Origin: Varanus komodoensis
Lineage: Eukaryota; Chordata; Lepidosauria; Squamata; Varanidae
Assembly (NCBI RefSeq): GCF_004798865.1
Contig: NW_025335872.1
Coordinates: 1-64,000 of the forward strand
Direction: 5' to 3'
Length of the DNA stretch: 64,000 nucleotides
Shown here: piece by piece, positions 45,509-57,674 of the stretch
Layout of the letters: each line of letters starts with the position of its first letter
Position numbering within the stretch: the stretch's first letter is position 1
Notes under the pieces: model-generated
Database searches by the model: none
What the model was told of the DNA's origin: nothing
What the model saw: only the letters and a program-made list of their open reading frames with translations
Translations under genes and position numbers: made by a program

Positions 45509-46586
45509 GTAAAATTGCCCATCAGATTTGGCCATCTTATGTAAGGTCCCTTGGTGGTTGGTCAGTGGTGGGATTTGGGAAGCAAAGGACAAGTCTGGAG
45601 AAAGGGCTATTATCCTAGGGTAATGCTGTGAAGACATTTGCTGGGGATATGTTTCCTTAGAAGGCCTTGGAAAGTAGGTAAAATGCAGTGGAGACTTGGG
45701 CTGCTTTTCTGTACCAGCAAGTTATTCTCTTCTTTGTATATGTGTCTTTAGATGCTTTGAATTTCAGTAACTGTAAGACCTTCTTTCTTTCTCTAAACAC
45801 GCACACTAGTACATAGAAAGCGAGCAAGCACAGCAACCTACTTTTTTCTCTTGCATACTTCCACTCTACCACAGTGCCATCTGGAATTTACACAATGGAA
45901 AGGCAGGAGAGGAAACACTCTCCTTTAGAGTGTTTGTTGAACCCATTCTAGTGATTACTTCCAGAAATTCTCCTTATGATCATGCCTGGGCCCCATTTCT
46001 TTGGGAGGGGCTATCTGAAGGCAAGCACACCTCCCCTCTGTATGCTGCTCATGAAGTTGGGCCTCCTGTCTCTGCTGACACCTCTCTACAGGGTTGAGCA
46101 CAGGGGAGGGTCTAGTCTGTGTCTGAGTATTCCTCAGTCCCAGTGGTCAATCCCACTGGTTGTACCTCTTGGCCATTCCCAGGAAGTACCTGGCCCAACA
46201 AAGCTCCAGGACTTGGGATCATCACTTCATCCTCTCCTGCCACCTCATCTCAGAGCCTTGAGCTAACCCATGCTCTCCAATCTCACTTCATTTTCAGAAT
46301 CAGAATCAGAATCTGGGAGGCAGCCAGTAATTCATGGGAATGCCTTCCAAGCCCTCCTGTGTATATTGTGGCAAGAAGACACCAGTCCAAAATGCCCAGA
46401 ATACTGAGGAAAACATGGAGAAAAGGAGCACTCATAGAACATTGCAGGAAGGAGGGGAAAATCCAACTTGCAGGAAGGAGGGGAAAATCCAACTTGATGG
46501 GGAAAATAAATCCACTTGATGGGAGTCACAGTCTGTAGGAAGACCCAAGTACTCTCTCCCTGTTCACCTGCTTTCTGTCATTCCAG
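45509..46586. other. Intron 3 of copy G
   Basis: About 1.1 kb; only the short tandem duplication at 46442-46493 stands out. Confidence 0.5.
46442..46493. repeat. 26-bp perfect tandem duplication
   Basis: The unit ttgcaggaaggaggggaaaa plus tccaac occurs twice in direct succession, in intron 3 of copy G. Confidence 0.9.
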
Positions 46587-46795
46587 ATTCTTCGCTCTTT
46601 GCAGAATGTCCAGTTCAACAACAGTGCAGGGGAGGAAGTCCATTCCAAAGCAAATGGTGAGAAATTTACATCCTGAACTGGATCTACTTCCCAAATCGAT
46701 CTTTTTACCCTGTGAAAGTTGGAAGCATGGATTCCAAAGCCCTGCAAGGTCAAGGCTTCAGCATTCAGTCTGATGCGATAGTGTGGGTGACACAG
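46587..46795 (+). pseudogene. V2R copy G, exon 4
   Basis: 209 bp against 210 in E; NVQFNNSAGEEV, then a single-base loss near 46650 and the rest in the next frame (ILNWIYFPNRSFYPVKVGSM, FSIQSDAIVWVTQ). Acceptor cattccag, donor gtggga. Confidence 0.88.
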
Positions 46796-47582
46796 GTGGG
46801 ACTGAAGTAAATGTTCCAGGAGAGCAGTGGCTGTAAAGACCCCCAGTTGCACCCACCAGTCTCCCCCTTCCCATACTACAATCCCATTGTTGTGGGAGTG
46901 GCAAGGGAGTGGGGAGGAAAGAGGAAGAGGAAAGAGGAGGGCAAAGGGGACAGAAGTGGCAGCACGAATACTCTATGCATGCAAATGTCCTGGATTCAAT
47001 TCACGCCATCCCCAGGAAGGGCTGGAACCCTCTGTTGTGACTTCCCAGCACTGTAAACAAAAGTGGCATAGGTGGACCAAAGGAATGACTTTGTGGTTTT
47101 CCTTCAGTGAGTTGGATTCCTGCTGTTGCCACTGTTTTCCTTTGGAGCAAAAGTGGTCCTATTTAATGATGGCAACAAGCCAATTATTTCCACTCATGTA
47201 ATCCCACCATTCCACCATACCACAGTGCCACCTAGGGGCTATGTAGTGGAAAACCAGGGAAGCCACACATGATTGACACAAATTGCAATCCTGGGACAAT
47301 TCCCCAGGCAGAAAAGCCCTCACCAGGAAGGCAGTTTCCCAAATCCTGTGATTTAACTGAGAACACATCTCATGCAAGAAGCTACTTCCATGTTACTACA
47401 CAGCTGTAACACTGTTCATACTTCAAATGAAGTTCATACTTCAAATGCAGACATTCAGAAGAGCTTTGGCTAGATCAACGTGTGATCCAAGCTATGCTGC
47501 AATGGGAAATTCCACCAAGATCCCTTCTTAGTCCATTTTCCCTTGCTTGACTATCCTTAGCACTTTGCCTTTTTCCTCTTAG
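46796..47582. other. Intron 4 of copy G
   Basis: About 790 bases with no recognised content. Confidence 0.5.
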
Positions 47583-47709
47583 AATGCTCCTTTTGCAAGG
47601 TGCATTGAGTGCTGCTCTCCAGGACAGTGGAGAAGGGTTCCAGAGGGGAACCCAGTTTGCTGCTACACATGTGACCATTGTGCAGAAGGGGCACTTTCTA
47701 ACAGGCCAG
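47583..47709 (+). pseudogene. V2R copy G, exon 5
   Basis: 127 bp, open: APFARCIECCSPGQWRRVPE, GNPVCCYTCDHCAEGALSNR. Acceptor tttttcctcttag, donor gtagct. Confidence 0.92.
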
Positions 47710-47904
47710 GTAGCTGAAATTTTGAATACCATGTAGAAACAGAGGATATATTGGGCCAGGAAAAGAAGACAACAGACAAGGAGATGAAACCACCACTGGC
47801 ACTAGAACTATTGTTACATCATTTTGTGCAGACCCCATCTTAACACCAGAAATCATCTTGTAAGGAGAATAAATTAAGGAATCTAGCATTTAGGAGCATT
47901 CTCC

Positions 47905-48076
47905 TCTAGACCTTTGTTTTAATACTTGTGGTTTTATCATTGTATTATTGGAATTTTATACTATGTAAGCCATCCTGTGCGCTTATGCGGAAGGATGGAA
48001 TAGTAGTAGTAGTAGTAATAGTAACAATAGTAATAGTAATAATAGTAATAGTAATAATAGTAGTAGTAGTCTTAGT
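47905..48076 (+). mobile_element. LINE 3' tail with (TAG)n microsatellite
   Basis: gtaagccatcctgtgcgctt then ggaaggatggaatagtag, followed by irregular TAG/TAATAG repeats (48000-48076). The layout is that of an L2/CR1-type 3' terminus with a simple-repeat tail. Confidence 0.6.
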
Positions 48077-48135
48077 CTACCTTCCACTTAAATTTATTTA
48101 CTTATTTAGAATATTTTAATCCCATCCTATACTTA

Positions 48136-48368
48136 GAGCCAGTGTGGTGTAGTGGTTAAGAGCATGGGACTGGGACTCAGATGACCTGGATCCTAGTCCC
48201 CACTCTGCCATGGAGCCAAATGGGTGTCTTTGGGCCAGTCACAGACTCTCAGCCCAACCTACCTCACAGGGTTGTTGTTGTTGTGGGGATCAGATGGAGG
48301 TGGAGAATGATGTAAGCTGCCTTGAGACCTTTGTAGGAAAAAGGCAGGATATAAATTGAAAAATAAAT
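48136..48368 (+). mobile_element. tRNA-derived SINE (Sauria type)
   Basis: + strand: gccagtgtggtgtagtggtt, aagagc, then ggatcctagtccccac (B box), gggccagtcacagactctca and gttgttgttgtggggat, tail aaataaatat. Same family as the minus-strand copies. Confidence 0.87.
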
Positions 48369-48369
48369 A

Positions 48370-50220
48370 TACATTCCAATTGTCCCAGGACAGCCTGCAA
48401 TATAAATAAACAATAAATATGCAAAAATCAAAGAATGCAATAACAAAATAAAATGTGACTGAGAATAAAAATAAAACCAGATTAAAATTATTTAAACTTT
48501 CAAATGTTGGGCAAATAAAAAGGTTTTTACATGGTGCCAAAAAGCATATAAAGTTGGCACCAGGCAAACCTCTCTGGGGGGCGTATTCCACAGGCAGGGC
48601 ACCACCACAGAGAAGGCCCTCCTCTGGGTGTTCACTCTCCTAACCTCCTTCAAGGAGGGTTCCCAAAGCAGGGCCTTTGCTGCAGAACTTAGGGGGCAGG
48701 AGGGCATATAGGGAAAAACTTGTTCCTTCAGGTATCCTGGTCCCAAGCCATTTAGGGCTTTATAGGTCAAAACCAGCACCTTAAATTGGGCCCAGACTTC
48801 AATCGGGAGACAGTGTAGATGATAGAGGACCAGTGTTATGTGAGAATAATGACCAGCCCCTGTCAGCAGTCCGGCAGCTCTATTTTGGACCAACTGAAGT
48901 ATCCAGAAAGTTTTTAAAGGCAGCCCCATGTAGAGCGTGTTACAGTAATCCAGCCAGGAGGTTACCAGAGCGTGTGTCACCATTGCCAGGTAAGGACATA
49001 GCTGATGTATCAGCTGAAGCTGTAGGGAAGCACTCCTCACCACTGCACCACCTGGGCTTCCAGGGTCAGCTCTGGTTTGAGGAACACTCCCAAACTGTCC
49101 TTTAGAGGAGGTGCAACCCCATGCAGGAAAGGGCCAACATCACTTACCTGAAAACCTGAACCTTCTACCAAAAAGGACCTCCGTCTTATTTGGATTAAGT
49201 CTCAGTTTATTGGCCCTTATCCAGTCCATTACCTCAGCCAGGCACTGGTTCAGGACAGCCACTGCCTCACCTGGATTAGATATAAAAGACAGGTAGAGCT
49301 GGGTATCATCAGCATACTGGTGACTCCGCACCCCAAATCTCCTGATGACCTCTCCCAGTGATTTCATGTAGATGTTAAAGAGCACGGGGGACAGAATAGA
49401 GCCCTGCAATACTCCATGGCAAAGTTGCCATGGCACAGAGCCATAGTCCTCCAGCACCTCCTTCTGGAATTGGCCGGCCAGGTAGGAGCAGAGACACTGC
49501 CATGGAAAGCCTGCTACTCCTAACCCTGCCAGCCTATCTAGAAAGATACCATGGTCGATGGTATTGAAAGCTGCTGAGAGGTCCAGGAGAACCAATACAG
49601 ATGCACTCCCTCTCTCCCTCTTCCTGCGCAGGTCATCGTACAAGGCAACTAGGTCAGATTCAGTACCATAACCGAGTCTGAAGCCAGACTGAAATGGGTC
49701 CAGATAATCAGTTTCATCCAAGAGTGCCTGGAGTTGTCCCACTACCACCTGCTCCAGCACTTTGCCCAAGAAAGGGATGCATGCGACTGCTTTATAATTG
49801 GCAGACATCTCGGGGACCAGTGATACTTTCTTCAGGACAGATCAAATCACCACCTCCTTCAAAGGGGTGAGGACCCAGCCCTCCATCAGCGAGGGATTGA
49901 TGACCTCCTGGACTGAGGTACCAATCCTGTGTTTGGCTCTGGTAATGAACCATGAAGGGCAAGGGTCAAGTAAACAGGTGGTAGGGCACACCTGTCCAAG
50001 CACCTTGTCCATGTTCTCAGGCCACAACAACAGAAACTCATCCAACAATGATAGACCAGACAGAGCTCTGGACACTTCCCATAGTGGAGTTCTATCAACA
50101 GTGGAGTCCAGCTCATGACGAATATGAGTGATTTTCTCCTTAAAATGCTGGGCAAAGTCATCACTGCAGGTTATTGATGGTGACACTGGATGATGATGAT
50201 GATTTTGAGCCAGGGTGTAT
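48370..50220 (-). mobile_element. L2-clade LINE, about 1.85 kb
   Basis: Minus strand: PFLGKVLEQVVVGQLQALLD, DPFQSGFRLGYGTESDLVAL, LLDLSAAFNTIDHGIF (motif A), HQYADDTQLYLSF (catalytic YADD intact), MDWIRANKLRLNPNKTEVLF, then the C-terminal LQLVQNRAAGLLTGAGHY and YKALNGLGPGYL. Frames are broken near 49100 and 49820. 5'-truncated ahead of the reverse transcriptase. Confidence 0.92.
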
Positions 50221-50380
50221 TAGGCTGTGCACCACCCAAAAAAGCTCCACTAGATGGCACTGTGAGGAGGCAATGGAACTGTAGAAGAAAAAATGGGGAG
50301 CGTGGGCAGAATCCCTTTTATATGTTTGTAACACTGACAATAGTATTGAATCATTAATGTGATCTCATATCTACATGAAA

Positions 50381-51323
50381 NNNNNNNNNNNNNNNNNNNN
50401 NNNNNNNNNNNNNNNNNNNNNNNNNNNNNNNNNNNNNNNNNNNNNNNNNNNNNNNNNNNNNNNNNNNNNNNNNNNNNNNNNNNNNNNNNNNNNNNNNNNN
50501 NNNNNNNNNNNNNNNNNNNNNNNNNNNNNNNNNNNNNNNNNNNNNNNNNNNNNNNNNNNNNNNNNNNNNNNNNNNNNNNNNNNNNNNNNNNNNNNNNNNN
50601 NNNNNNNNNNNNNNNNNNNNNNNNNNNNNNNNNNNNNNNNNNNNNNNNNNNNNNNNNNNNNNNNNNNNNNNNNNNNNNNNNNNNNNNNNNNNNNNNNNNN
50701 NNNNNNNNNNNNNNNNNNNNNNNNNNNNNNNNNNNNNNNNNNNNNNNNNNNNNNNNNNNNNNNNNNNNNNNNNNNNNNNNNNNNNNNNNNNNNNNNNNNN
50801 NNNNNNNNNNNNNNNNNNNNNNNNNNNNNNNNNNNNNNNNNNNNNNNNNNNNNNNNNNNNNNNNNNNNNNNNNNNNNNNNNNNNNNNNNNNNNNNNNNNN
50901 NNNNNNNNNNNNNNNNNNNNNNNNNNNNNNNNNNNNNNNNNNNNNNNNNNNNNNNNNNNNNNNNNNNNNNNNNNNNNNNNNNNNNNNNNNNNNNNNNNNN
51001 NNNNNNNNNNNNNNNNNNNNNNNNNNNNNNNNNNNNNNNNNNNNNNNNNNNNNNNNNNNNNNNNNNNNNNNNNNNNNNNNNNNNNNNNNNNNNNNNNNNN
51101 NNNNNNNNNNNNNNNNNNNNNNNNNNNNNNNNNNNNNNNNNNNNNNNNNNNNNNNNNNNNNNNNNNNNNNNNNNNNNNNNNNNNNNNNNNNNNNNNNNNN
51201 NNNNNNNNNNNNNNNNNNNNNNNNNNNNNNNNNNNNNNNNNNNNNNNNNNNNNNNNNNNNNNNNNNNNNNNNNNNNNNNNNNNNNNNNNNNNNNNNNNNN
51301 NNNNNNNNNNNNNNNNNNNNNNN
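50381..51323. other. Assembly gap (943 N)
   Basis: Undetermined bases. The L2 to its left is on the minus strand and the L2 piece to its right on the plus strand, so the gap probably covers repeat sequence. Long ORFs spanning it are artefacts. Confidence 0.98.
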
Positions 51324-51420
51324 CAGTCCTTTGCCACTTACACTGGCTGCCAATTGAAGTCTGGGCCCAATTGAAGGTGCTGGTGATGACCTATAAACGA
51401 TGTACTCTCAGTCTCAACAC
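51324..51420 (+). mobile_element. L2-clade LINE fragment, plus strand
   Basis: VLCHLHWLPIEVWAQLKVLV followed by MTYK equals the C-terminal stretch of the L2 at 5.6 kb and 48.8 kb. It begins in the gap and its homology ends at about 51400. Confidence 0.85.
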
Positions 51421-52635
51421 TTGATTGGCACAACACCCAGGTGCCCCTCTCTGACAGAGAAAAACAACAACGCTCTCAGGTAGGCAGTATACCAAATTGG
51501 CTAAGGGCTTCAACAGCATAGGCAGAATTTTTATAAGTTGTGGGTCACCTACAAAGGTTCAGGACAGTGGTGGGATTCTGACTGGGTGAAATGGCAAGGA
51601 CAACAATGGGGTATAATACAGAAACACTGAAAAATGATTATAGGCATTAAGAAAACATCAGGACACATCGAAGGGTTGAGTAACAGGTAACAAATGCACC
51701 AACCAGGAATTACAGAAACTACAAGGTTTAAAATGTTGTGGTTTTTGCAATCAGATACAGAATACCTTAAGATACAGTGTGAGCTGGCTAGGTATTTGTA
51801 CATTGAAAAGGAAGCGCAACTGCCAAATGGCTGGCAACATTGTTTCAAGACTGTTTCGGATAGGCGCTTGCCTTCTCTGAAAAGTGGGTGGCATAGCTTG
51901 GGGATGTATTTCCTTTTCTCAGGAAAGCAACAAGGAAGAAATAGTCCTGCAGATGAGGAGTGGGAGAGGTCACTGCTGCCTCTGAAATGGCAAAAGCTCA
52001 GCCTGAAGGAAGCATTTGGCTTGAACCTACCGGCCTTCAGCCTTTCCAGGCAAGCTGTTCTGAGTACCAGTGGAAAAGAATGCAAACATCTTTCAGGTGG
52101 ACCGTCCTAATGGGTCCTGCAGGTTGAATGGCCTTGAGACATTGCAACCATTCCAGACAGCAGTGCTGCTGTGCTGCTAAAACCTGAAGCCACCCCTCCC
52201 TTTCTGAGCCAACAACGTTGCTAATAATTTTGGCTCAAGCCTGGTCCTCTTCCTGGCTGATGGGGCTGTGATTTCCACAGGTGCAGAAAAGGACAGTCAA
52301 TTCGCAAAAGTCCACATAGAGTGTAAGAGTAATGCAAGCCCTTTATTTGACCTCCAGGCCTCTTGACTCTGCTTATTACTCTACCCTGCAGTTTTGGAAA
52401 GTTCTTGAGGCATTCCACATGGGTTTCCATCCACCAAGTCAATAACAATGAAATCTCTGAGAAATCATGCTGAATAAGAAGGTGCCCTGAGCTCTTTGGT
52501 GTACAGGGCTGCAGGTGTGTCTGACATCTGGTCACCTGCACATCTTTTCACATCTTTTTGCTTCTCCTGATGAGGCTGCAAAGACAGCTCTCCCCTGCTT
52601 CTCAGTAACCTAGGAGGGAGATCCTCCCTCTCCCA
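51421..52635. other. Upstream region of copy H, nothing recognised
   Basis: About 1.2 kb. A 138-codon + strand ORF (51694-52110) and a 178-codon ORF opposite it have no family resemblance and overlap each other; I regard both as chance. Confidence 0.45.
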
Positions 52636-52859
52636 ATGATGATTGTCCTGCTCTTGCTGCTGCTTTGGCTCCTGCCTCAGTCCACTCAGAGGATGCTGAG
52701 GGCTGGGTGTAATTTGCTCCTGAGATTTATCCAGCCAATAGACTATTACAGGCCAGGAAACCAAATTGTTGGTGGGAATTTACTACTTGGAAGGTATTTC
52801 TATACAGATCAAGAAAAGTTTGATACATTACCAGTAATGAGACTCAGGGGTAATGATAT
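52636..52859 (+). pseudogene. V2R copy H, exon 1
   Basis: 224 bp, open, with donor GTACGT. Leader MMIVLLLLLLWLLPQSTQRM, then DYYRPGNQIVGGNLLLG. Phase 2 end fits exon 2. The second Met could also start. Confidence 0.9.
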
Positions 52860-54704
52860 GTACGTTTCACTGAAAGAAATCTGGAATGCATGTTTGCATG
52901 TTTGCTTTCACACCAGGGGACTCCTTCCAGCGAAGTTTGTTTGGGATGCTGCTGAAGAAGGAATGTTGAGTCTGAGAGTCTCAAGACCCTTGCCAGGAGA
53001 GCCTTCAACCAAAAGGGAGAGCCAGACTTGGGGCTTTTCCATGGGCCATGTCTGGAGGTGTGCTGAGGGTGGTGCTGGGCCAGCAGCGGAGGGAATCAGT
53101 ACTTTGTTCTTGTGCTGACGATCCCAGGAAGATGAAAAGCTGGCCTGCCATCCCTGCCTCAGGCAGGCTCCATCTGAGACAGGGATGGGAAGGTGGGGCT
53201 CTCTCTCAGATCTTCAGCTTTCTGCTGAATCTGCTGGTGGATCGCCACTTGAGCTCTGAGAGTGACTCAGAAGACTTTTTGACAACCAGCTCTGTCAAAA
53301 TAGCACAAAGTGCACTTGGTACCACCTGCAAGGATGCACCTCAAAAGAAGAAACCTGCTCCCACCCATCGGTGAATCTCTCAAGGTTCTTTGTTACACAG
53401 CTCCCAGCATTTGTCTCCTTGGGAAATCTGGAGATCCCCACAGCATGCCTTGGGCAATTCCAGAGTGTGGAGATGGGAGGCTTTTGCATGCAGAAGTGTC
53501 TGGTTTGGTGTCATAGCTGCACAAAGAGGACTATGATAATTAATGGGGCTAAAATAGTTAATTTTCATTCAGCGCTATATTTCTTACCTGAAACAACCCC
53601 TGCACAACACACATCAAATATTCTGAAACAGAGAGTAAGTTCAAGAATGACCGAGTCACTTTATTTTCAGAGGAAATTCCAAAAGGGGACACAAAGAAAC
53701 CCTTTGTCCTCAGTTTCTCTTTCTCCTCTTCTCCTTCATTAAGTGCAGGTCCTTTCACCACCCAGGTAGCAAGCTGCTCCTGCAGTACAAAAATTAATTT
53801 TCCTGCATAATATTTGTCATAGTCCCTAAAATGGACTCTAGATAACAAAATGGGACAATTCCTCTGTAATTGCTCGGAAATTGACCTTAAGAGGCAAGCC
53901 GATAATTTCTTCTTTACAGACAGAACCTCAATCCATCTAGGGAGAATGTCCATTTGAAGGAGTTGCTCTGTCATACATGGCAAAATAGAAAATTCTAGTC
54001 CATGGAGGCTCGGTCAGGAGTTGTTATACAACTTCTCATTGCTTCAGTGCACTAAAATTCAGTGTCCCTGTGCTGAGAGAGAGTTGCACTCCAAGGGTTT
54101 GAGGGAGGATCTTCCAAGACCTCCCTTGAAATGCCAGGATTGATCCTGACAACCTCTACATGGGGAGCAGGGGTCCCAGCCTTTCCCGTGGTCCTTCTCC
54201 TGATGAGCTCTGGTTCATTGCACAAAAGCTGAATCTGCAGCACAGAGACTTTGGAGATGCAGTGATGACTCCTGGATATAAGTTTGATTGGAAAAGACTC
54301 AGGTGAATTCCTTGAGGCCAGACAATGGGGGACTCTCCAGCCTGATCCCTAAGGAGAGGTTCCATTCTAGGAGTCCATCTAAGTACAATGTGTGAGGAGA
54401 GGAAGGGAGCTTCTTCCATTCCCCTCTTCCTTGTGGGGTGCCCTATAATAACTTTGGCTGACCAAGGGAGAAACCTATTGGTGCCCTGAATGGAAACAAT
54501 TTCCTCTGCAGTCTTCATTCTCCTGTGTTTTCCTTTGCCAAATTACTGAAGGAGCTAAGTTCAATAAAGGGTGTTCAGCTGGAGATATTCTTGGTAAGTC
54601 ACCCTGGGGAAATGGAATCAGGCACATTTTTCTTGAAGAAAAAAAAAATCACCCATTCTGTGTTTTTCTTCACCCGACTCCTGACATTCCTCTTGTCATG
54701 ACAG
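52860..54704. other. Intron 1 of copy H
   Basis: About 1.85 kb. Apart from the unknown ORF at 53558-53983, nothing recognised. Confidence 0.5.
53558..53983 (-). other. 141-codon ORF of unknown nature in intron 1 of H
   Basis: Minus strand, starts MPCMTEQLLQMDILPRW, with a Lys/Leu-rich middle (VKKKLSACLLRSISEQL) and an acidic stretch (NEGEEEKEKLR). I do not recognise a family. It could be a piece of an unclassified repeat or chance; it lacks any visible gene context. Confidence 0.3.
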
Positions 54705-54970
54705 ATCACTAATCAGGAACTACCAGCACATCCTGGCTCTGGTGTTTGCCATCAATGAGCTCAACAAAGATCCAGCCCTCCTTCTGAACACAACACTGGG
54801 CTTCTGCATCTATCAGCACAGAGACCTAGTCAGAAGAATGCATGAGAACCAAGTTGACCTGCTGTCTACACAGAAGAGACTGATTCCCAATTATAAATGT
54901 GGCAAGCAGGGTCAACTAATCTCCATCATACAGGATTGACCAATTGAGAGAAATAGCTGGCAAATTCCTG
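54705..54970 (+). pseudogene. V2R copy H, exon 2
   Basis: After acceptor tcatgacag: SLIRNYQHILALVFAINELN, TTLGFCIYQHRDLVRRMHEN, LIPNYKCGKQGQLISII, then small deletions and TGA (54937-54939). The rest (REIAG in another frame) fades and no YKxPQ|GT end is found. Confidence 0.9.
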
Positions 54971-55133
54971 TCAAACCTTATAGAAACAGAAAAAATATGG
55001 TGCTACAAAACACTTGTAGTACTTCCTGGATTCAGGAAGAATGACCTGCCTCACAGGGAGGACTGCAGCAAGAATCTGATGCAGCATCTGACAGTGGGAT
55101 GTGCTGGGCCATTCAAGACTTCAAGTCTTCAAG

Positions 55134-55385
55134 AGAGCCCAGATGGTGTTATTGTTAGACTCCTGGGTGGGACTGGAACTCTGGCAGCCTGGGTTCTAGT
55201 CCCCACTCAACTGAGGAGTTCTCTGGGTGACTTTTGGTCAGTCAAAAACTCTCAGCCCAACTTACCTTGCAGCGTTGGTGTTGAGAAGGTATGATTGATA
55301 GAAAGAGAAGTTATGTATTGTCTTGAGTTCCTTGGAAGGAAAAAAACTATGGGATGTAAATACAAGATAAAATACAGGAAATAAA
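55134..55385 (+). mobile_element. tRNA-derived SINE, diverged
   Basis: Older copy of the SINE above: gggttctagtccccactcaa, actctcagcccaacttacct, then gccttgag-like and an A-rich tail. In intron 2 of copy H. The tRNA-like head is hardly recognisable. Confidence 0.7.
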
Positions 55386-55945
55386 AGGTCTGAGGAGACC
55401 TCTTGCAAAATCAAATCAAAAGACAAGCACAAAAGGTTTGCAGTGAGGCACTTTATGGTTCTAAAGAGACTCAGTAGCATCCCCCCCTTTTATGTGCCCT
55501 GTTTTATTTGGACACAAAAAGGAATGCTTTTCATCAGGTTTTGCCATTGGAGGCTAGCCCTGAAGCCCCAAGGCTCTGCATATGCATGAACAGAGATGCA
55601 CCCTTGGAATGTGAATGGATTTCTCCTGCCATGGGTTCTCCTTCTACCAGGGCTCAGTCCATCTCAAGCATGACATTGGTAGACATGTCTGCACTAGGGG
55701 TAGGCATTTGCTTGTGACTCTGGGTGATGAGACCCACGGAACATGGGGGATAGAGAGGAGGAGAGCTTCTATTTATATTTATGCATTCCAGTTGACAGTA
55801 TGATTCCTGTCCAGGGATAGTACTCCATGTGTTTCAAATGACAGCTACTAGATTACAGAGACTTAGCATGCAAAAGAAGCATCCTTGTTTTCAAAATGCT
55901 ACCAAAGAGTTTTATAAAGGATTATCTGGAATTTCTTTGCTTCAG

Positions 55946-56786
55946 CTCTTAATTGGAATGCTCCATCATGTTCAGGGATAAAGCAATGTATTCCTCTTTT
56001 TCTTCCAGATTAATGCCCAAGAAATTCCTCGATATGACAGCCTGGTTTGGCTGCTGCTGCATTTCCACTGGAGCTGGATCGGGCTGCTTGTTCAGAGGGT
56101 TGACCATGGTGAGCATTTCCTCCAGACAATGACCACCCTGCTGCTGCAGAAGGACCTCTGCATGGCCTTCACTGAAATTTTCTCAACAATCGATAGTGCA
56201 TACTTGGATGGAATACAAACTGGATACATTCCTCGTATGTGGTTGGAAGCAGAAGTCATAGTTTTCTTTGGTGACAAAACTGCTGTGCTACAATTAACAT
56301 GGCGGTTACACGTTCACGAAAGAAATACAAAGATTCATTTCAGAAGGTTTGGATCCTGACCTCCCATTCAGAATTTGAAGCAAGCGCACACTCTGAGTTC
56401 AGTATGTTTTTAAAGACCCTTCATGAAGCATTGCACTTCAGAGTCCACAGAATGGATATTACAGGCTTAAGTCTTTTTTCCTGGCTTTAGATCCATTCTA
56501 CGCACAAGAAGATGTCTTTCTTCAGCATTGGTGGGAAGTGGCATTCCGGTGTCATATTTGGAGAACAGGAAATCCCTTTCCAAGGTCAAGGAAAAATTGT
56601 ACAGGGAAGGAGATGCAGATGGATCCAAGTGGGTTCCTGTTCAACTTGGGCATGTCCCATCGCAGCTACCACATCTACAATGCTGTCTTTTCTGTTGCAC
56701 ATGCTTTACATGCCCTGTCCTCATCTGGACTGAAATGTTCATCAGTGGAGAAAGGCAACAGTATTCTGAATATTCAGCCATGGCAG
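55946..56786 (+). pseudogene. V2R copy H, exon 3
   Basis: 841 bp, acceptor tttgcttcag, donor CAG|gtaatg. LLIGMLHHVQG then TAA (55979-55981), INAQEIPRYDSLVWLLLHFH, DLCMAFTEIF, VWILTSHSEFEASAHSEF, LHEALHFRVHRMDI, SHRSYHIYNAVFSVAHALHA, NIQPWQ. The reading frame changes at about 56320 and 56490. Confidence 0.9.
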
Positions 56787-57479
56787 GTAATGTCCACATC
56801 CAGATCTTCTGAACTTATCCAGGGAGCCCTGGTGATTGCTCAGTCAATGCATCACGAAGGGAAAGAATAATCTGCAGGGAAGTCTAATTAAGGGAAATCA
56901 TGAGAAACGTTTCTTGTATTATCTCCACGGATGCAATTTCTTTCAATGGATATTCAAAAATGAGCAAAACGTACGAGAGATTGGTGATGCTCCTGGAACA
57001 GTGATGCCTTCCAAATTGTACATATTGTGAATGGAAGAAACATTCAAGCTCTATCCTCATATAGGCAGTTCCAGTTTAATATACTTACGAAGAATGGGCA
57101 ATGGGCCTGCCCCACTCGGTATGTTCCTTCTTGGCAGCAGGTGGACAACACACATGCTAAACTCCTGGATGCTCTGGGCAAATATTGTCCCGTTCCCATG
57201 TCCCAGTAGGAAGTGGACACCAGGCAGAGATGCCCAAACCAGTCTGTCAGTCTACGTGAGCAGATACCACTGGAAGGGGCTGCATCTTAGGATTGAAGTT
57301 CACATTAGAGTAACAAGGGAAAAACAGATCTCCGAACTGGTTGGGAGTCAGAGTGCTTTGGAGAACATTTCCATTTACTGCATCATAAGCTGCCTAGGAA
57401 GGCCTTGGCAATTATAGGTGGCCTATAATCATAAATAAATAAATACTGTCATGTTTTCTTTATATTGTGGCATTTTCAG
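56787..57479. other. Intron 3 of copy H
   Basis: About 690 bases. A short L2- or SINE-like tail (gcctataatcataaataaat) is seen at its end; otherwise nothing. Confidence 0.45.
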
Positions 57480-57674
57480 ATACTGAATACTCTGAAGAAT
57501 GTCCAGTTTAATAACAGTGCTGGTGAGGAATTCTCTTTAACCAACCAAGACAGGAGATATGAGATCTTGAACTTTGTCTGGTCTCCAAATGCATCTTGGA
57601 ACACTGTGAAGATTGGATGGGTTGATCATGGTGACTTCTCCATCCACCCTGCAGCAATCGTGTGGGTCACAACG
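57480..57674 (+). pseudogene. V2R copy H, exon 4
   Basis: 195 bp, open, 15 bp shorter than in E by an in-frame loss before DFSIHPAAIVWVTT. NTLKNVQFNNSAGEEFSL, YEILNFVWSPN. Acceptor gcattttcag, donor gtgggg. Confidence 0.88.

Larger units (their letters stand above)
44686..47709 (+). pseudogene. V2R copy G, exons 3-5
   Basis: + strand middle part of a second-subfamily V2R: exon 3 (44686-45508), exon 4 (46587-46795), exon 5 (47583-47709). Exons 1, 2 and 6 are missing; exon 6 could lie in the assembly gap at 50381-51323, since an L2 and a SINE separate exon 5 from the gap. Exon 3 carries several stops and shifts, exon 4 a 1-bp loss, and exon 5 is open. An old pseudogene. Confidence 0.87.

Noticed and set aside
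50250-51424. Three or more long ORFs across 50250-51424
   Set aside because: They consist of N; artefacts of the assembly gap.
51549-52110. Opposed ORFs of 178 and 138 codons
   Set aside because: They overlap on opposite strands, have no recognisable domain and no splice or promoter context; taken as chance.
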